From Vespula vulgaris (taxonomy: Eukaryota; Arthropoda; Insecta; Hymenoptera; Vespidae): a stretch of DNA of 64,000 nucleotides. Below are positions 57,741-64,000 of this stretch, piece after piece (within the stretch, counting starts at the first letter, position 1; each line of letters begins with the position of its first letter). The position numbers and the translations under genes are program-made. Under the pieces are notes generated by a model, which was not told where the DNA came from, did no database searches, and worked only from the letters and a program-made list of their open reading frames with translations. The DNA lies in NCBI RefSeq assembly GCF_905475345.1, contig NC_066586.1:372501-436500 (forward strand), given 5' to 3'.

Positions 57741-59393
57741 CTTTAAAGACACACGATTTTAATGATTCGATTTAATTTTTCGTAAAGCGTTCGACCGCGA
57801 GTACGACGAGTGTTTAAAATCGTTAGATGGTTAATGATCGAGTACTCTGTCGAAAATTACAAACACTTCTACCTGTACGAGGGGTTGATCGGGATTAAGA
57901 AACACTCCAGGATTTTTTTCCAGTGCCGTTTTAGATCCTGTTTGGCCCGTAACAGGTTGAGAGGATACGTGAAGAGCCGTGGCTACGCTTTGTAACAAAG
58001 TTTCTTCGGTTATATACGGTCCTACCGGTTTAAGAGACTTCGGTAAATCCATTGCGTCAAACTCGTATCCATCTGGATCGCATGCTCTGAGACCTTCTAA
58101 ACGTTTCTCCCAAAATAGCTGCAAAATTACGGTCGTAGTTAATTAGGGTGGTAAGGTTAGCCGTGTCAAGACTTGTATATCGGAAGTGACTAACGTATAA
58201 AATAAAAGTATATAATTACCATCGATGCTACAACAAAAGGTTACTTCACAAAATAAATATTTAATGTCAAACTATATATACCTTGCAAGGTGAGTATTAC
58301 GTGGGAAAGTAAAGTAGGATAAAATTGAAAAGCTAGTAAAAATGAAATTAATTTCTAACGTACCAACAAATCCATCGCATCGACTTTCTAAGAGAAGCAT
58401 TTGCATCATCATATATCGTGGTATGCGCAAGTACAATGCATTACAATAGGGATTCGATGCAAAGTTTCCACAAAAAGTAAGATACAGTAACGTAAAATCA
58501 TACGAACGTTTTGACGAGCGCGTTAAATAGAATTACCTGCTTAGGCTTATCTTGGGAGCCGTATTTGCCATCAGCTTTATCGGCTCCTTCCTAAGGGAAC
58601 GATTGGACGTTTGTAACATGAGAATCAAAAGGGAAGGCACACAAAATGGTTTCGAATGTTTCCTATATTAGAGCGATCCCTTCTTAGAACGTTTCTCTGA
58701 TGTACATAAATCTTTGGAAAAAGCATGCCATATTTTTAAGTATCATACGTATGGACGAAGAACGGAGAGAACGATTCACTGCGGTAGGGTGTATCAAAGT
58801 CGTAGTAACTTGTCTCATAGAGATTACTTAACGTGAAATAAAAGTAGGTGCTAGCGGATTCCATATAAAAGATACATTATCGATATGAAAAACCATTTCT
58901 TATAAGGTCAATACCAAAGGGACCAGTTTTACGTCCCATTAGTACGTCTACTAACCTGTTTTGGTTTCTCTTGATTACCATGCTTTAAATCCTTTACTTT
59001 TCCCTCTTGTGTTTTGTATATAGTAACCGGTTGTTTAAATATGGAAGCAGTTTGCCTTATAGGCGGTACCAACGATGCGTCGTTCCTTACACCACGGCTA
59101 AAACAAATATAACCAACCAAACGAATGTAACCACTGGATACGTCCGACGATCTATCACTTTTATACAATCGATCCCACGGGTGATATTTTCAATCGAGAT
59201 CCCGTTACGACGTTCGATACGTCCTATAAATAATACCATAATAATTATCGTTAAATACATACCTGTAATAATAAACGTCAACCTTTCCCGTAGACGTCAA
59301 TTGATTTTGACTTTTTCTAGCCGTTTCCTCCCTCGTTGACCAATTGGTCGGTAACGCCGAAGGATATTTCTTTTTCTCCACGGACATGTTCAT
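57642..59393 (-). CDS. MBD2/3: MBD2/3-family NuRD subunit, whole gene
   Basis: Coding exons run 59393-59263, 59097-58956, (optional 58590-58537), 58118-57873 and 57740-57642, all with GT-AG borders and consistent phases. The product is 205 aa, or 223 with the optional exon. The N-terminus (MNMSVEKKKYPSALPTNW, then VDVYYYS) is the first half of a methyl-CpG-binding domain. The second half, with the KKFRSKPQ-type arginine finger and the FDFRTGK region expected in this family, is absent. The p55/histone-chaperone-binding segment follows (RQTASIFKQPVT, then LFWEKRLEGLRA), and then the conserved MDLPKSLKPVGP, ETLLQSVATALHVSSQPVTG and LEKNPGVFLNPDQPL blocks. The C-terminal helix DEDIKRQEDRVALARKKLQE is the coiled coil that in MBD2/3 proteins binds p66/GATAD2. 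The expected role is nuclear chromatin repression within NuRD; direct binding to methylated DNA looks unlikely. Confidence 0.93.
57873..58118 (-). CDS. MBD2/3: MBD2/3, exon with LFWEKR...QPLVQ
   Basis: 82 codons, phase 0 at both ends. The acceptor is TTTTGCAG and the donor CAG|GTAGAA. It holds the most conserved part of the family C-terminal to the MBD. Confidence 0.95.
58365..58388 (-). CDS. Possible 24-nt microexon of MBD2/3
   Basis: Between a pyrimidine-rich acceptor (CTTCTCTTAG) and a GTACGT donor lie eight in-frame codons, KVDAMDLL. The length is a multiple of three and phase 0 matches the flanking exons, so inclusion would be silent for frame. No family support is known to me. It may be a chance arrangement. 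Confidence 0.15.
58537..58590 (-). CDS. MBD2/3: MBD2/3, optional 54-nt exon
   Basis: Eighteen codons, EGADKADGKYGSQDKPKQ, between the acceptor TTCCCTTAG and the donor CAG|GTAATT. Both ends are phase 0 like the neighbouring exons. Its last nine residues, YGSQDKPKQ, mirror HGNQEKPKQ at the end of the preceding exon (six of nine identical, the rest conservative). It therefore reads as a duplicated, diverged exon end that can be included or skipped without changing frame. Confidence 0.65.
58956..59097 (-). CDS. MBD2/3: MBD2/3, second constant exon
   Basis: Starts RGVRNDASLVPPIRQTAS after a TTTTAG acceptor and ends GNQEKPKQ at CAG|GTTAGT. An internal AAAA|GTAAAG at 58998/58997 is a plausible alternative donor, also phase 0, removing the last 14 codons. 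Confidence 0.92.
59263..59393 (-). CDS. MBD2/3: MBD2/3, first coding exon (half MBD)
   Basis: Starts at the ATG 59391-59393 (context GCAAAATGAAC) and ends VDVYYY plus AG at the donor GTATGT. The first half of the MBD is diverged: NW replaces the usual GW, and SQNQLTSTGK replaces SGLSAGK, but REE, ARKS and DVYYY remain. Confidence 0.92.
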
Positions 59394-60088
59394 TTTGCCG
59401 ACTATTTTTATTACACTAAACAATAAATAATCGAGATAAAATACGGGATCAAGAAGGAACCCTACGCGCTTCACGAACGGCCATGTCGTAATTCACCGGT
59501 GAGCGTTGGTTAAACGCTCCGACGCGTGGCAGCACTGTCGCTTTAGTACGTAGTTACGACGAAGTGGCGCTGCGATCGACGTTCGAACTACGCCAAGGTC
59601 CGACGTACGATCGTTCTCATTCGTCGCAAAGCAGGGAGAGAGGAAAGTGCGAGGGTAGGGATGCAAACGACAAGTCGAAATGTATATATAGATATAGATG
59701 ATTTAATTGCCGAAAAAACAAATCTCGCATAGTTATAGGAACGATATGAAAAAGTGACGAAAGAAAACATTAATTGTCGGCTGTCTTTTCTCCGGTTATA
59801 AATGACCGTTCTTTCGATTAGCGCGCAGTCGGTGCGCGAAGCACGAGTAGTTTGGAGGTACGATGATTCGATGAACGCGGGATAGGAATAAAAGGAAAAA
59901 TTGTAATCGTCGCAGGCATCGAATTTGCGATTACTTTTGTCCGCGTTGTGTATGTATGCTCTCTCTTTTTTTTTTTAATATTACCGTAAAAGAATATCGA
60001 TTCTGTACACATTGATCCGTTAAAGATAATAAACTATTGAGTCTTCTTGAGGTATCGTTGTTTCTATTGGTCTATATCGTCGTCGCGA

Positions 60089-60180
60089 CTGTGATCGTCG
60101 TCACAAATCGTGTCGTTTGACCTCTCCGTTTCAGAAACGTTCAAAAAATCGATCTCGTTCGACTTTTGCGACGATCACAG
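60089..60180. other. Inverted repeat with 12-bp arms and structured centre
   Basis: CTGTGATCGTCG (60089-60100) pairs with CGACGATCACAG (60169-60180). Inside, TTTGA/TCAAA and CGTTT-CAG-AAACG extend a stem towards a 3-nt loop. The 92-nt span is in the size range of a pre-miRNA, but the middle of the stem is poorly paired. Confidence 0.4.
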
Positions 60181-61771
60181 CGTTTCGAGTAATGCGCGTT
60201 CAGTGACGCGTACGTATCTGTCCTGCGGTTTTTTGCGTTTGTGTCATCCTGTAACAAAATATAAATCTCCGTATGCATTGGCTGCTTCCGCCGTTCGGCT
60301 TGGGAGAAGGGGGATAGCGTTTAATAATGGCGTCAACTAGTACCCTACTTTAGGAGGCTTCTCTTTCGACATCTTTTTAATTAGCGCGGAGAGGGACAGA
60401 TAGAAAGAGGGAGAGGGGAGAGGGGAGGGGAGGGAGGGAAGAGAAAAGTAGAAGAGACAGAGCGACAGAGTTGTACGAGCAAATCGCTATCGTTGGCTTC
60501 GCGCGCGAGTCTATATCCCGTCGATGATACGGACGCAAGCTCGTACGCCGACCGAATTTGCCGATGCGCGATGGCCTAAATCTAAGTTTACGGTCATAAA
60601 AATAATTTGTCAAATATTTGTCTAAAATACGTATGTATGTACGCGTTAACGAAGGCGTGGACACGCATTTTATCTTCGATCGATGTTTGCGTCACAGTGA
60701 AATGTATCCGTCTAAGACGATCTCAAGGACAAAATTATTTTCCTGTTTATCGATACAAACAAAAGAACGAGTCTCGCACGCGAGTCGACTCGCGTTTGCA
60801 GTAAACCGCTCGAACTTACGATACATACATACGCGATCTGTAAAATAACATACTATACTCTTAGTACACACGTCGAACGCACGTTCAAGCTGCACGCACG
60901 CGATCGATCCTATGAACACATTCGCACGTAGTAAGAGACTGGCAGTTGTAAAAGGACTAACGAGAGTTCAGAGATACGCTCGAGACAATGCTTACTGCGA
61001 GAATAACGGGCTTCCGCGTACGAGCTCGTCGATTCGTCGGACGTGATGATGCCTAAAGCATTTCGAGTACGCGCTCGTTAACATAACACAGAATGGAGAT
61101 AGATTTCGAAAAAAAAAACAATACGACGATCGACGTAACGTCGAACGTGAAAGAGTGTGCTCGAACGAAATATTTTCTAAATCAAATTACATACTCTTCG
61201 TAATGGAAATACGGACCAGTCGTCATGCTTCTTACGTTCTCGAGCTTTTTCTAAACAACGTCACAGCGCGCGATCGACAAATGATTCCATCCATAAATGT
61301 TACATTCGCATTGTTTTGGCATAAACGCTCTTTCTATACGCGTGTTCGATATATTTTGCGTTGGTTGTGTTTCTTACGTATAATTCTGTATCACGACACA
61401 CATTCCTACTACTTTCGACGAGTTGTGACGCACTAGATCGGCGTTCAACGCGTCGACGAGCACCCTTGCCGATTTTACGATCGACGAGGATCAAGCGCGA
61501 AAATGGAGAACGACGCGTACGACGAAGTGCACGATATCGATCGATCGATCGCTTCTCTCGCAATCACACGTAAAAGATATACTTATAGCATCGAGTCTTC
61601 TATATTACATTAGCAACATATTACACGCACCGTCGGACTTTTACCTCCTATCGTTTAGAGAGAATTTCGTACAAGAATCTTCACGTCTCCTTCCTCGTTC
61701 GTACCTACTTATTACCAATTTTTCCTATACAATCTTAAATAACTAAGCGTTTCTCGTCTGTATCTCTGTCT

Positions 61772-61833
61772 AGCTATATATATTTATATATATATATATA
61801 TACGTTTGTGTGTGTGTGTGTGTGTATGCGTGT
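61772..61833. repeat. (TA)n(TG)n microsatellite
   Basis: A TA tract followed by a TG tract. Confidence 0.9.
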
Positions 61834-61912
61834 ATACTCATAAAGTAACGTTCGTCCAACGTACGAGCGACGCAGTTTTCACTTTTGTCATCACCGTAAA
61901 CGTCGGTACTTC

Positions 61913-61918
61913 TTTAAT
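61913..61918 (-). other. Candidate groucho polyadenylation signal
   Basis: ATTAAA on the minus strand about 230 bp past the groucho stop codon. Other signals further down are possible. Confidence 0.3.
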
Positions 61919-62106
61919 TCGGGTTCTAGCGTCCGTCTTGTATCAGACTTAAGAGGCAACAATGTTCTTTTTTTAACTTCGTCCGCACCGTCGTCGATAA
62001 GTGATCTCTTCCAGCAGTCGACGAACAAACTCGTTGTCACTCAAGAAACATACACTGTCTCAAGCCTTGACGCGCAACGACGTTCGTTGAGATTCTCACG
62101 CGTTTA

Positions 62107-64000
<1,894 letters not shown>

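Larger units (their letters stand above)
59400..61900. other. Region between groucho and MBD2/3
   Basis: No gene recognised. It should hold the MBD2/3 promoter (59.4-60 kb) and distal groucho 3' sequence. Contents are an inverted repeat with 12-bp arms at 60089-60180, a GA/GGGA-rich patch at about 60390-60470 and a TA/TG repeat at 61772-61833. No TATA element could be tied to MBD2/3. Confidence 0.5.

Noticed and set aside
57810..57995. Plus-strand frame over MBD2/3
   Set aside because: Antisense shadow of a conserved coding exon.

Overview
The window is a piece of an insect chromosome, most likely from a hymenopteran (bee, ant or wasp). The reasons are clearly animal-type spliced genes (MEX3, MBD2/3 and Groucho families), short phase-conserved introns of about 77 to 165 bp beside one 32.5 kb intron, a CpG-rich but moderate-GC background, and a very high density of simple repeats. 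The clade call is an inference from composition and protein flavour; no species is claimed. No transposon, virus, rRNA, tRNA, operon or CRISPR array was recognised.

Layout. 1-13.3 kb is AT-rich, gene-poor sequence full of (AAT)n, (TA)n, (TG)n and (GA)n arrays, lying downstream of mex-3. 14.4-48.2 kb is the mex-3 gene on the minus strand. Its last exon (14377-15380) carries most of KH1, all of KH2 and the RING finger. Its first coding exon (47869-48169) carries the N-terminus. They are joined across a 32,488 bp intron that interrupts the GxxG loop of KH1. 48.2-57.5 kb is CpG- and microsatellite-rich upstream sequence. 57.6-59.4 kb holds a compact MBD2/3 gene on the minus strand. 62.1-64.0 kb holds the 3' half of groucho on the minus strand, cut by the window edge.

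The three genes are all developmental or chromatin regulators. MEX3 is an RNA-binding translational repressor, MBD2/3 is a NuRD subunit, and Groucho is a transcriptional corepressor. All lie on the same strand, but nothing suggests co-transcription.

The most interesting observations are in MBD2/3. The methyl-CpG-binding domain looks cut in half at the genome level. A 54-nt in-frame exon also looks like a diverged copy of the end of the preceding exon, and a well-placed alternative donor could make the two versions reciprocal. Other points are complementary (TC)n/(AG)n pairs in the mex-3 intron that could form long hairpins, a stop-free 96-nt groucho intron, several regulatory-motif clusters inside the giant intron (X-box with CCAAT, CRE cluster, POU octamer in a palindrome), and two unproven plus-strand candidate 5' coding exons.
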